Source: Lysinibacillus sp. JNUCC-52 (GTDB lineage: Bacteria; Bacillota; Bacilli; Bacillales_A; Planococcaceae). Taken from it: a stretch of DNA of 64,000 nt. Positions 18,315-25,889 of this stretch are shown piece by piece (position 1 is the first letter of the stretch; every line of letters starts with the position of its first letter). The notes under the pieces were generated by a model. That model was not told the origin of the DNA, ran no database searches, and was given only the letters and a program-made list of their open reading frames with translations. The DNA is taken from contig NZ_CP065546.1 of the NCBI RefSeq assembly GCF_015999545.1, positions 3,814,001-3,878,000 of the forward strand. Direction: 5' to 3'. The position numbers and the translations under genes were made by a program.

Positions 18315-18352
18315 AAAATCTGGACGGCAATTATGGATAGGCGTAAATGATT
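18315..18352 (+). repeat. Minor intergenic repeat, copy 2
   Basis: AAAATCTGGACGG followed by TAGGCGTAAATGATT, similar to the strings at 9256 and 46024. Confidence 0.4.
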
Positions 18353-18358
18353 GCAAAA

Positions 18359-18410
18359 AAATTCGCGTCTTTCCGTTTACAGTTGGAAGGAAATCGCGAA
18401 TTTATTTTTT
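18359..18410. terminator. Hairpin between metK and ytoA ends
   Basis: AAATTCGCG pairs with CGCGAATTT (18359-18367, 18395-18403), followed by TATTTTTT on plus and TTTTTGC on minus. It can serve either strand. Confidence 0.6.
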
Positions 18411-18480
18411 ATCCTGTATAAATGTGTTTTTACAAGAGCACCTACGCCTATATCGGCAGCCCTCGTATTTAGGGCATCCA

Positions 18481-18993
18481 TTATTTTTGAAGAGATTTGT
18501 AATATTGACCTTTTTCGGCGTATTCTCTAACGATACGTTCCATGTCTTCTTTATCTTCAGCATTTAATTCACGTACGACTTTTGCTGGACGACCTAATGC
18601 TAAGCAATTAGGAGGAATGACTTTACCTGGAGGTACAAGACTACCCGCACCAATAAAAGCACCTTCTCCTATCTCTGCCCCATCCAACACGATTGATCCC
18701 ATACCTATTAATGCATTTTTTCGAATTGTACAGCTATGTAAAGTTACTTGGTGTCCAACTGTTACTTCATCTTCGATTATTAATGGATATTTTGGACTCT
18801 GATGTAGACAGCAAAGATCTTGGATGCTTACTCGTTTACCAATTATTGTTGGCGATACATCGCCTCGAATAACAGTATTAAACCAAATAGTGGTTTCGGC
18901 ACCAATCGTTACGTCACCAGTAACGGTTGCATAGTCAGCAATAAAAACCGATGGATCGATATTAGGGGTCTTGTCTTTAAACGGATAAATCAT
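18481..18993 (-). CDS. ytoA: Gamma-carbonic anhydrase-like hexapeptide-repeat protein
   Basis: 170 residues built of left-handed beta-helix hexapeptide turns (for example GDVTIGAETTIWFNTVIRGD, VTLHSCTIRKNALIGMGSIV, IGEGAFIGAGSLVPPGKVIP). Gamma-carbonic-anhydrase metal ligands are present in part: the His of DLCCLHQSPKYP, VGHQVTLH. Whether it hydrates CO2 is not known for the B. subtilis counterpart YtoA. RBS AAAGAGGCG. Divergent from ytpA. Confidence 0.9.
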   Translation of the reverse strand: MIYPFKDKTPNIDPSVFIADYATVTGDVTIGAETTIWFNTVIRGDVSPTIIGKRVSIQDLCCLHQSPKYPLIIEDEVTVGHQVTLHSCTIRKNALIGMGSIVLDGAEIGEGAFIGAGSLVPPGKVIPPNCLALGRPAKVVRELNAEDKEDMERIVREYAEKGQYYKSLQK

Positions 18994-19128
18994 GCTAAAC
19001 GCCTCTTTTCTTTCTTTGATGTAGTATTATCGTATCAAATGCGCAATTTTATGCAAATATAATTTTATAATGACGAGAATATTTCGTTATAATCAGTGTG
19101 TAACTATTTAATTAGGAGGACTATGTGA

Positions 19129-19935
19129 ATGTGGAAATGGGAAGCTGATGGACAAGCGAAGGCTGTGATTGCTATTGTTCACGGTGCTTATGAAAATCAC
19201 CGTTGGTACGCATGGCTTATTGAAAAACTCAGAATGGAAGGCTTCCACGTAGTCATGGGGGATTTACCAAATCATGGGGCAAATGCAAAACTATCACGAG
19301 TCCATGATGAGGACTTTAAAGAGTATAACAAATATACAAGGCATTTAATTGAAAATGCTTTTTCATATGATTTGCCAGTGTTTTTAATAGGGCATGGACT
19401 AGGAGCAACGTTATTATTGCATACAATGCATAAGAGAAAATATGAATGTGCAGGTATTGTTTTAACTTCGCCTTGGCTACATTTGAAACTACAGCCTGGT
19501 AAGTTATCAAATGCATTAACTAGCTTAAGTGCTTTAACGGCAAGTGTTAAAATGACACACGATATTTCTTTTGACAAATTAACGCGCAGTATTGAAGGCA
19601 GAGAGGAAATGAGGGACGAGTTTCCTTTTAAGTCAGTTATATCAGTGAAGTGGTATCGCGAACTCCAGCAAATGATGCGCAATTTAGCCGTCATGCCTAA
19701 AGCAGAATTTCCGAATACGCCTATGCTTATTATGACTGGCGAAAAAGATAGTATTACGGAAACGAGACAAACACGTAATTGGCTACATCAGCAAGAGTTT
19801 GCAGAATTCCAATTTAAGGAATGGGCAAAATGCTACCATAATCTATTCCATGAAATAGAGCGTGAAGAGATTTTTGTCTATATCCGAGATTTTGTTAATA
19901 ATGCCTTGCGTAGAATTGGATATATAATTCAATAG
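19129..19935 (+). CDS. ytpA: YtpA-like lysophospholipase/monoacylglycerol lipase
   Basis: 268-residue alpha/beta hydrolase starting MWKWEADGQAKAVIAIVHGA, very like B. subtilis YtpA, which forms the lysophospholipid antibiotic bacilysocin. Motifs: GDLPNHGA, nucleophile region FLIGHGLGATLLLH, acid LIMTGEKDSITET, and His in KCYHNLFHEIEREE. The nucleophile position is GHGLG here, with Gly where Ser is expected in the usual G-x-S-x-G elbow, so catalysis is doubtful or altered. RBS TTAGGAGGACTATGTGA. The YtpA name comes from the N-terminus and the location next to ytoA. Confidence 0.82.
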   Translation: MWKWEADGQAKAVIAIVHGAYENHRWYAWLIEKLRMEGFHVVMGDLPNHGANAKLSRVHDEDFKEYNKYTRHLIENAFSYDLPVFLIGHGLGATLLLHTMHKRKYECAGIVLTSPWLHLKLQPGKLSNALTSLSALTASVKMTHDISFDKLTRSIEGREEMRDEFPFKSVISVKWYRELQQMMRNLAVMPKAEFPNTPMLIMTGEKDSITETRQTRNWLHQQEFAEFQFKEWAKCYHNLFHEIEREEIFVYIRDFVNNALRRIGYIIQ

Positions 19936-20064
19936 AATGTTTCCCCTTCGAAAAATATTGTTGAATAAGATGTATAGTAACTTAAAAATAATGTTGTAAT
20001 TTTCAGAAAAATGTAATACTATAATGTCTTAAAGTAAGAATATTCATATTTTGGGAGGGGTAAA

Positions 20065-21573
20065 ATGGAAGGTATTGTAAGTTTTCTGAACAGTATTTTA
20101 TGGGGACCGTGGTTTATTTATGGTATTTTATTGATTGGTTTATTCTTTTCGATTATTACACGGTTCCTACAAGTAAGACTCATTAAGGATATGTTCGTCT
20201 TAATGTTTAAAGGAGAAAAATCGGAAAAAGGAATTTCTTCTTTCCAGGCAATGTCGATTGCATTATCAGGCCGTGTAGGTACAGGTAATATTGCTGGTAC
20301 GGCAACTGCAATCGCAATGGGGGGGCCTGGTGCAATTTTTTGGATGTGGGCAATTGCCTTCATTGGTGCTGCGACAGCTTATGTTGAGTCGACATTAGCA
20401 CAAATTTATAAAGAAGAGAAAGATACCGAATACCGTGGTGGTCCAGCCTTTTACATTGAGAAAGGTATGGGGCAAAAGTGGTTTGCGGTAATTTTTGCGA
20501 TTGCTGCGTTAATTGCAATGTTAATATTAATGCCTGGCGTTCAATCAAATGCAATTTCTGTTGCTGTTGAAAACGCTTTCGGAATGGATCCTTGGATTAC
20601 AGGAATTATTATTATTGTATTATTAGGTGCCATTATTTTCGGTGGGGTTAAATCGATTGCAAATGTTGCACAAGTTGTTGTACCGTTCATGGCTTTAGCT
20701 TATATTTTAATGGCAATTGTTATTATTTTCATGAATATTTCTCAAGTACCTGCTGTATTTTCTTTAATTTTCTCTAGTGCTTTTGGTGCACAAGAAATAT
20801 TTGGGGGTATTATTGGTTCAGCAATCGCTTGGGGGGTTAAGCGTGGGATTTATTCAAACGAAGCTGGTCAAGGAACTGGAGCGCATCCAGCTGCAGCTGC
20901 AGAAGTTTCGCATCCCGCTAAACAAGGTATTGTGCAAGCAGCTTCTGTGTACATTGATACATTATTAGTTTGTTCAGCTACTGCATTTATGATTTTATTT
21001 ACAGGTATGTATAATGTTCAGAATGAAAATGCTACTGAAGGTACAGATCCATTTATTTACGTTGGGGAATTTAATCAAAACGGTCTTACAGGAGACGAAC
21101 AAATTACGTTTGCGAAAAGTATTAAAGAAGGTGCTGCGTATACACAATATGCAGTGGAAACTTCATTGCCAGGGATTGGTTCAGAATTCGTAGCGATTGC
21201 ATTATTCTTCTTTGCATTTACGACAATCATGGCGTATTACTATATAGCGGAGACGAATGTGGCCTATTTATTCTCAGGTCAAACCGAAAAGATTTTTATT
21301 TGGATAGCTAAGATTGCCTTTTTAATTGCTACATTTTATGGAACGGTTCGTACGTCGGACCTTGCATGGGCAATGGGGGATGTTGGCTTAGGTTTAATGG
21401 TATGGATTAATGTTATAGCTATCTTAATAATTATGAAACCTGCGATTCTAGCATTAAAAGATTACGAGAAACAGAAAAAAGAGGGCAAAGACCCTGTATT
21501 TGACCCTCGTAAACTAGGAATTAAAGGTGCAGATTTCTGGATTGATTACAATGATAAACGAAAAAATAAATAA
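20065..21573 (+). CDS. Alanine/glycine:cation symporter (AGCS family)
   Basis: 502-residue Na+- or H+-coupled amino-acid symporter with about 10-11 transmembrane helices. The family signature is clear: SGRVGTGNIAGTATAIAMGG near residue 70, followed by PGAIFWMWAIAFIGAATAY, and WGVKRGIYSNEAGQGTGAHP near 260. Resembles B. subtilis AlsT/YrbD. RBS GGGAGGGGTAAA. Alone in its transcript, ended by a double hairpin. Confidence 0.93.
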   Translation: MEGIVSFLNSILWGPWFIYGILLIGLFFSIITRFLQVRLIKDMFVLMFKGEKSEKGISSFQAMSIALSGRVGTGNIAGTATAIAMGGPGAIFWMWAIAFIGAATAYVESTLAQIYKEEKDTEYRGGPAFYIEKGMGQKWFAVIFAIAALIAMLILMPGVQSNAISVAVENAFGMDPWITGIIIIVLLGAIIFGGVKSIANVAQVVVPFMALAYILMAIVIIFMNISQVPAVFSLIFSSAFGAQEIFGGIIGSAIAWGVKRGIYSNEAGQGTGAHPAAAAEVSHPAKQGIVQAASVYIDTLLVCSATAFMILFTGMYNVQNENATEGTDPFIYVGEFNQNGLTGDEQITFAKSIKEGAAYTQYAVETSLPGIGSEFVAIALFFFAFTTIMAYYYIAETNVAYLFSGQTEKIFIWIAKIAFLIATFYGTVRTSDLAWAMGDVGLGLMVWINVIAILIIMKPAILALKDYEKQKKEGKDPVFDPRKLGIKGADFWIDYNDKRKNK

Positions 21574-21583
21574 TGGATAAAAA

Positions 21584-21658
21584 GGGTCCTCTCAATGAGA
21601 GGACCCTTCAGACTGTAGACAAACTCGAAAAATTTCGAGTTTGCCTACAGTCTTTTTT
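21584..21658 (+). terminator. Double terminator after the AGCS gene
   Basis: GGGTCCTCTC/GAGAGGACCC (21584-21606) is followed by a 20-base stem with one mismatch (21611-21630 with 21633-21652) and TTTTTT. Confidence 0.9.
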
Positions 21659-21683
21659 CATTTTAAAATAAAAATAGATGTCT

Positions 21684-21825
21684 ACTGCCGTTGATTTCCG
21701 CTACGTTCGGGCGCTTTCCGCGGGCACACACGTAAGCCGCAACCCTCGCTAACGCGCGGTTTGTTGCGTCTTACGTTCTGTGCTTTCCCGCAGGAGTCGC
21801 CCGCCCTTCGCTCCAATCAACTGGG
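21684..21825 (+). repeat. Large palindromic repeat, copy 3
   Basis: Ends GTTGATT/AATCAAC. Core order: GCGCTTTCCGCGGGCAC, GTAAGCCGCAACCCTCGCT, AACGCGCGG, TTGCGTCTTACG, TTTCCCGCAGGAGTCGC. CCGCGGG pairs with CCCGCAGG, and GTAAG-GCAAC with GTTGC-CTTAC. Confidence 0.85.
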
Positions 21826-21910
21826 GTCAACAAGCTCTTTCGAAGGGAAAGTTAAAATACAGTACAATTATCGCACCGCACTTATAAATATATCTGCTAG
21901 GAGAGGTTTA

Positions 21911-22042
21911 CTGCCGTTGATTTCCACTACGGGCGGTCGCTTTCCGCGGGCACAACGTAAGCCGCAACCCTCGCTAGCGCGCGGAATGCCCGCGTCTTAC
22001 TTATTGTGCAGTTCCCGCAGGAGTCGTCCGTCCTTCACTCCA
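21911..22042 (+). repeat. Large palindromic repeat, copy 4
   Basis: Same core (CTTTCCGCGGGCACAACGTA, CCGCAACCCTCGCTAGCGCG, CGTCTTAC, GTTCCCGCAGGAGTCG) in the same orientation, 85 bases after copy 3. The remaining sequence to 22257 is AT-rich with nothing recognisable. Confidence 0.85.
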
Positions 22043-22257
22043 AACATTTCGTATCCAATCCTCAGCTCTAATCAATTGTACAATATCAAAAGGATAAAAA
22101 ATTGACAAAAATATCATGAGTCACCTGTTTAATGTCTTTTGTCTATGATTTGATGAATAAGTAGAATGCTATCATATAAGACATCTAGCTAAAGTTATAT
22201 AAAAACAGTATTTTCTTTATTAAAAAGTATTCCATCATAATTCTTTTTAATTCTGAA

Positions 22258-22288
22258 AAAAAGCCCAAAATTTCAAGTTCGGGCTTTT
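22258..22288 (-). terminator. ytqAB terminator
   Basis: Minus strand AAAGCCCGAA...TTTTGGGCTTT followed by TTTTCAG, just after the ytqB stop. Confidence 0.8.
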
Positions 22289-22298
22289 GTATCAGGCG

Positions 22299-22877
22299 TT
22301 AATCGGTAGGTAAGTCTTTCATTTTTTCTAGGGCAATAATAAATGGTGGATCGTTTTGTTGGTTTAGAAATTCGTATTTTAACACATGTACATTTTTTTG
22401 TGGTAAATGACTGACAAATTCAATAACCGCGTCTCGTTCTTCTTTGCCACCCTGATGACCATGGTAGATAACAAGGACAATTAAGCCTCCGATTTTAAGG
22501 AGTTGTAGTAAATCTTTAATCGCTTGTATCGTAGTATTCGGTTTTGTCACGATATCATGATCACTACCAGGTAAATAGCCAAGATTAAAAATTGCAGCAG
22601 CTACTGGCTTTTGCACATGTTTGTTAATATTTTCGTGCCCAGTATGTAGCACTAGGGCGCGATGCTCTAACGCGTTATCTAGCAGACGATGCAAAGTAGC
22701 GTCGACAGCACTTTTTTGCACATCAAAAGCATACACTTGTCCGTTATCACCAACAAGCTGTGCTAAAAATAATGTGTCATGACCATTTCCTGCTGTGGCA
22801 TCTACAACTGTATCGCCTTCTTGTATCGTATTTACTAATAAATGCTGAGCATATTGTAAAACTCGTTGAAGCTTCAT
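22299..22877 (-). CDS. ytqB: YtqB-type SAM-dependent methyltransferase
   Basis: 192 residues, Rossmann methyltransferase: motif I VVDATAGNGHDTLFLAQLVG near residue 25, then VYAFDVQKSAV, and NLGYLPGSDHDIVTKPNTT near 97, the putative rRNA-methylase pattern. Substrate in B. subtilis not firmly assigned. The start overlaps the ytqA stop by 4 bases, so translation is coupled. Confidence 0.9.
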   Translation of the reverse strand: MKLQRVLQYAQHLLVNTIQEGDTVVDATAGNGHDTLFLAQLVGDNGQVYAFDVQKSAVDATLHRLLDNALEHRALVLHTGHENINKHVQKPVAAAIFNLGYLPGSDHDIVTKPNTTIQAIKDLLQLLKIGGLIVLVIYHGHQGGKEERDAVIEFVSHLPQKNVHVLKYEFLNQQNDPPFIIALEKMKDLPTD

Positions 22878-23830
22878 TTTGTTACCTCAGCATTATAAAA
22901 TTTACCTTGCCAACTGCCACGTCGTTCTAATTCCGCATCAATCCCATTTAGTACTTCCCATTTATTCACACTCCACATCGGTCCAATCATTAAATCGATT
23001 GGTCCATCACCTGTTATACGATGAATAACCATTTGGGGTGGCAAGATTTCTAACTGATCGGCTACTAATTTTGTATAAACATCCTGGTCTAAAAATTCTA
23101 GCATACCTTTTTCATATTGTTTGACCATTGGTGTCCCTTTTAATAGGTGAAGTAAATGAATTTTAATGCCTTGGACATCGAGCTTAGCAACTGCGCGGGC
23201 AGTTTCCATCATCATGTCATAGTCTTCAAGTGGCAGACCATTAATAATATGAGAACATACGCGAATCCCATGTTTACGCAGTTTTTCAACACCTTCCACA
23301 TATGTTGCATAATCATGTGCACGATTAATGAGATTTGCTGTTTTTTCATGAACTGTTTGAAGTCCAAGTTCTATCCATAAATAAGTCCGTTCGTTTAGTT
23401 CAGCTAAATATTCTACAACATCATCTGGTAGGCAGTCTGGACGTGTCGCAATTGAAAGTCCTACTACACCTTCTTGTGCTAATGCTGCTTCAAATTTCTC
23501 TTTTAAAACAGGCAGCGGTGCATGGGTATTTGTATACGCTTGGAAGTAAGCCATATACTTGCCATCTTTCCACTTTTGATGCATTTTGTCACGGATTTCG
23601 GCGAACTGCACATCAATTGGGTCTACCTTATTACCAGCAAAGTCTCCTGACCCTGCAGCACTACAAAATGTACAACCCCCAAATGCAACGGTACCATCAC
23701 GGTTTGGGCAATCAAAGCCTGCATCGAGCGCTACTTTAAATACTTTGTGGCCGAACTGATCCCGTAAATATCGATTCCATGTATAATATCTTTTCCCCTC
23801 TGTGGGAAAAGGAAAGTTTATTTCTGTCAT
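22874..23830 (-). CDS. ytqA: YtqA radical SAM protein
   Basis: 318 residues from ATG 23830, chosen because GAGGAGTG lies 7 bases upstream and family members begin near TEGKRYYTWNRYLRDQFG; an earlier in-frame ATG at 23863 lacks a site. The [4Fe-4S] cluster motif is C-x11-C-x2-C (CPNRDGTVAFGGCTFC), characteristic of the TIGR01212 group. Other conserved parts: SIATRPDCLPDDVVEYL, WIELGLQTVHEKT, HIINGLPLED, LHLLKGT. Reaction unknown; the coupled methyltransferase YtqB suggests a joint RNA-modification role. Confidence 0.92.
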   Translation of the reverse strand: MTEINFPFPTEGKRYYTWNRYLRDQFGHKVFKVALDAGFDCPNRDGTVAFGGCTFCSAAGSGDFAGNKVDPIDVQFAEIRDKMHQKWKDGKYMAYFQAYTNTHAPLPVLKEKFEAALAQEGVVGLSIATRPDCLPDDVVEYLAELNERTYLWIELGLQTVHEKTANLINRAHDYATYVEGVEKLRKHGIRVCSHIINGLPLEDYDMMMETARAVAKLDVQGIKIHLLHLLKGTPMVKQYEKGMLEFLDQDVYTKLVADQLEILPPQMVIHRITGDGPIDLMIGPMWSVNKWEVLNGIDAELERRGSWQGKFYNAEVTK

Positions 23831-24124
23831 GTATTTCACTCCTCTAACGTTATATTTTATCATGTGTGTCAGGTTCCGTCATGGATAAGAATTTTAATAT
23901 GGAAGTGTAGTTGCATTGCAAGTTTATTCACTTAAATAACCACTGTATTTCTAGTCGAGAGGAAAGTACATATAGCTCGGTTATAGCCAGAGCGCAATGC
24001 AGAAAAATGTATATTCAAAAAAGGAATATTTTATGAAGAAAAGGTAAATTTATTTTCCTTGTACTTTTTTATTTTTCAGCATAAACTAGCTATTTAGAGA
24101 AACGAAATAATGGAGGTCAAGAAT

Positions 24125-25315
24125 ATGCCAAAAAGTGTTTGGTTTTTAATTATCGGTATGCTTGTGAACACGACGGGCAACTCTTTTTTATGGCCTTTAA
24201 ATGCCATTTATATGCATGACTACTTAGGAAAGTCACTAGCAATGGCTGGCTTTATTTTAATGTTAAATTCAGCTGCAGGTGTGTTAGGGAATCTTTTAGG
24301 TGGCTATTTATTTGATAGAATTGGTGGCTACAAGTCTATTATGCTAGGTATTCTTTTAACAGTTGCCTCGTTAGTCGGCTTAACGATTTGGCATGGCTGG
24401 CCTCATTATGTGTGGTTTTTAACCGTACTTGGTTTTAGTGGAGGCATTGTATTTCCAGGTATGTTTGCACTAGCAGGAGCTGCTTGGCCTGAGGGCGGAC
24501 GTAAAGCGTTCAATGCGATTTATTTAGCACAAAATGTTGGGGTTGCTGTTGGTCCCGCATTAGCTGGAATTGTTGCAGATTATCAATTTGATTATGTCTT
24601 TGTTGTCAATTTAGCAATGTATATTTTATTTTTCTTTATAGCGTTGATTACATTTAGAGGAATAGATTCAGAAAATATTGCACTGAAAAATGTAGTAAGT
24701 GAGAGTAAACGCATTACAAATAAAGCACCATTTTACGCGCTATTAATTTTAAGTATTTCTTCCGTATTATGCTGGCTTGCGTATTCACAATGGAGTGCGA
24801 CGATTTCATCGTATACGCAAGATTTAGGTTTAGGATTAAAACAATATAGTTTACTTTGGACTATAAATGGACTACTAATTGTCGTTGGGCAACCTTTAAT
24901 CGCGCCACTTGTGAGACGTTGGGAGCATCAAATAAAGAGACAGCTAGTATTTGGTATTACGCTCATAGCAGCATCATTTGGAATTATAGCATTTGCTGAA
25001 GATTTTAAAATGTTTGCAGCTGCAATGGTCGTATTAACATTTGGCGAAATGTTTTATACACCAGCGTTACCAACCATCGCGAATCAGCTTGCACCAAAAG
25101 GGCGCGAAGGTTTCTACCAAGGAATTATTAATAGTGCGGCAACAGCTGGCCGTATGATAGGTCCTTTATTTGGTGGGATAATGGTCGATCAGTTTGGTAT
25201 GATTGCGCTTGTTTCTATTTTAGTTGTCATCGTATTAATAGGTATCTTCCCATGTTTAATGTATGACCGACCATTACTTTCGAGTGGCAGGCACGCAAAC
25301 AATTCTGAAAATTAA
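24125..25315 (+). CDS. MFS transporter, multidrug-type (YttB-like)
   Basis: 396 residues, 12 transmembrane helices, proton-driven exporter family. MFS motif A between helices 2 and 3 is GNLLGGYLFDRIGGYKSIM. The ATG at 24110 is part of the RBS (ATGGAGGTCAAGAAT), so 24125 is the start. Substrate unknown; B. subtilis has an MFS gene (yttB) near ytqAB. The last residues (SSGRHANNSEN) are encoded by a sequence matching a short REP-like element, so the natural C-terminus has probably been replaced. Confidence 0.85.
   Translation: MPKSVWFLIIGMLVNTTGNSFLWPLNAIYMHDYLGKSLAMAGFILMLNSAAGVLGNLLGGYLFDRIGGYKSIMLGILLTVASLVGLTIWHGWPHYVWFLTVLGFSGGIVFPGMFALAGAAWPEGGRKAFNAIYLAQNVGVAVGPALAGIVADYQFDYVFVVNLAMYILFFFIALITFRGIDSENIALKNVVSESKRITNKAPFYALLILSISSVLCWLAYSQWSATISSYTQDLGLGLKQYSLLWTINGLLIVVGQPLIAPLVRRWEHQIKRQLVFGITLIAASFGIIAFAEDFKMFAAAMVVLTFGEMFYTPALPTIANQLAPKGREGFYQGIINSAATAGRMIGPLFGGIMVDQFGMIALVSILVVIVLIGIFPCLMYDRPLLSSGRHANNSEN
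25282..25313 (+). repeat. REP-like element at the 3' end of the MFS gene
   Basis: GAGTGGCAGGCAC followed by GCAAACAATTCTGAAAATT. It matches the element at 27610 in about 27 of 32 bases and lies in the last ten codons. Confidence 0.65.
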
Positions 25316-25329
25316 AGACTGTTTTTAGT

Positions 25330-25363
25330 AAAGCGAATGTAAATCATTCGCTTTTTATTTTTG
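25330..25363 (+). terminator. Terminator after the MFS gene
   Basis: AAAGCGAATG/CATTCGCTTT with TAAAT loop, then TTATTTTTG. Confidence 0.85.
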
Positions 25364-25398
25364 GGATTGAAATCAACCTCACAAAAAGATACAATCAT

Positions 25399-25422
25399 AC
25401 ATATTCAAATATTTGAATATGT
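25399..25422. promoter_or_regulatory. ArsR-type operator, 24-bp perfect palindrome
   Basis: Half-site ACATATTCAAAT followed at once by its complement. ATTCAAAT-ATTTGAAT is typical of ArsR/SmtB operators. It lies 25-48 bases before the regulator's GTG, over the likely promoter. Confidence 0.75.
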
Positions 25423-25446
25423 AAATATAATAATGGGGGGATTAAT

Positions 25447-25794
25447 GTGGAAGAAGGCTTACAACAGTTTAAAGCCGATTTTTTTAAAGCTTTAGCACAC
25501 CCGTTACGAATTAGAATTCTTGAATTATTGGTGGATGGTAAGAAAAGTGTGAACGAGATTCAAAGTTGTCTTGAAAAAGAGGGCTCAGCGGTGTCACAGC
25601 AACTAAGTGTATTACGGGCAAAAAATATTGTGTATGGCACGAAAGAAGGGAAAAAAGTTTATTATTCTTTAAGTGATCCGATGATTGTTGAGTTGCTGCG
25701 TGTTGCCAAAGACATTTTTAACAACCATTTAATTCATACAATTTCAAGATTAGAAGAAATGACCGTCAGTGAAAATGATGAAGAGATGATATAG
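25447..25794 (+). CDS. ArsR/SmtB-family repressor
   Basis: 115 residues, winged helix: ALAHPLRIRILELLVDG, recognition region SAVSQQLSVLRAKNIVYGTK, wing EGKKVYYSLSD. GTG start after GGGGGGAT. The alpha-3 metal motif (ELCVCDL type) is absent and there is only one cysteine (in IQSCLEKE), so it is not a standard arsenic, cadmium or dithiol persulfide sensor; the C-terminal helix has D, H and H (DPMIVELL, NNHLIH) that could bind Zn-like metals. It sits in front of a SulP gene, 95 bases away. Confidence 0.85.
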   Translation: MEEGLQQFKADFFKALAHPLRIRILELLVDGKKSVNEIQSCLEKEGSAVSQQLSVLRAKNIVYGTKEGKKVYYSLSDPMIVELLRVAKDIFNNHLIHTISRLEEMTVSENDEEMI

Positions 25795-25889
25795 GGTCAT
25801 ATTTTTATTCCCCCTTAGAAAACAGCCTAGTATGAAAGAAACACGGTCTGGATTCAAAGAATTTATTATTTCGAAGGGAAGATTACTGT

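Noticed and set aside
21684..22042. CRISPR array
   Set aside because: Two long repeats without regular short spacers, and no cas genes in the window.
21761..22105. 114-codon frame across two palindromic repeats
   Set aside because: It is made of repeat sequence and shows no protein signature.
23864..23877. GTGTGTCAGGTTCC near the ytqA start looks like a REP core
   Set aside because: Too degenerate (GGTTCC instead of GGCACC) and without the AATTGTG half.
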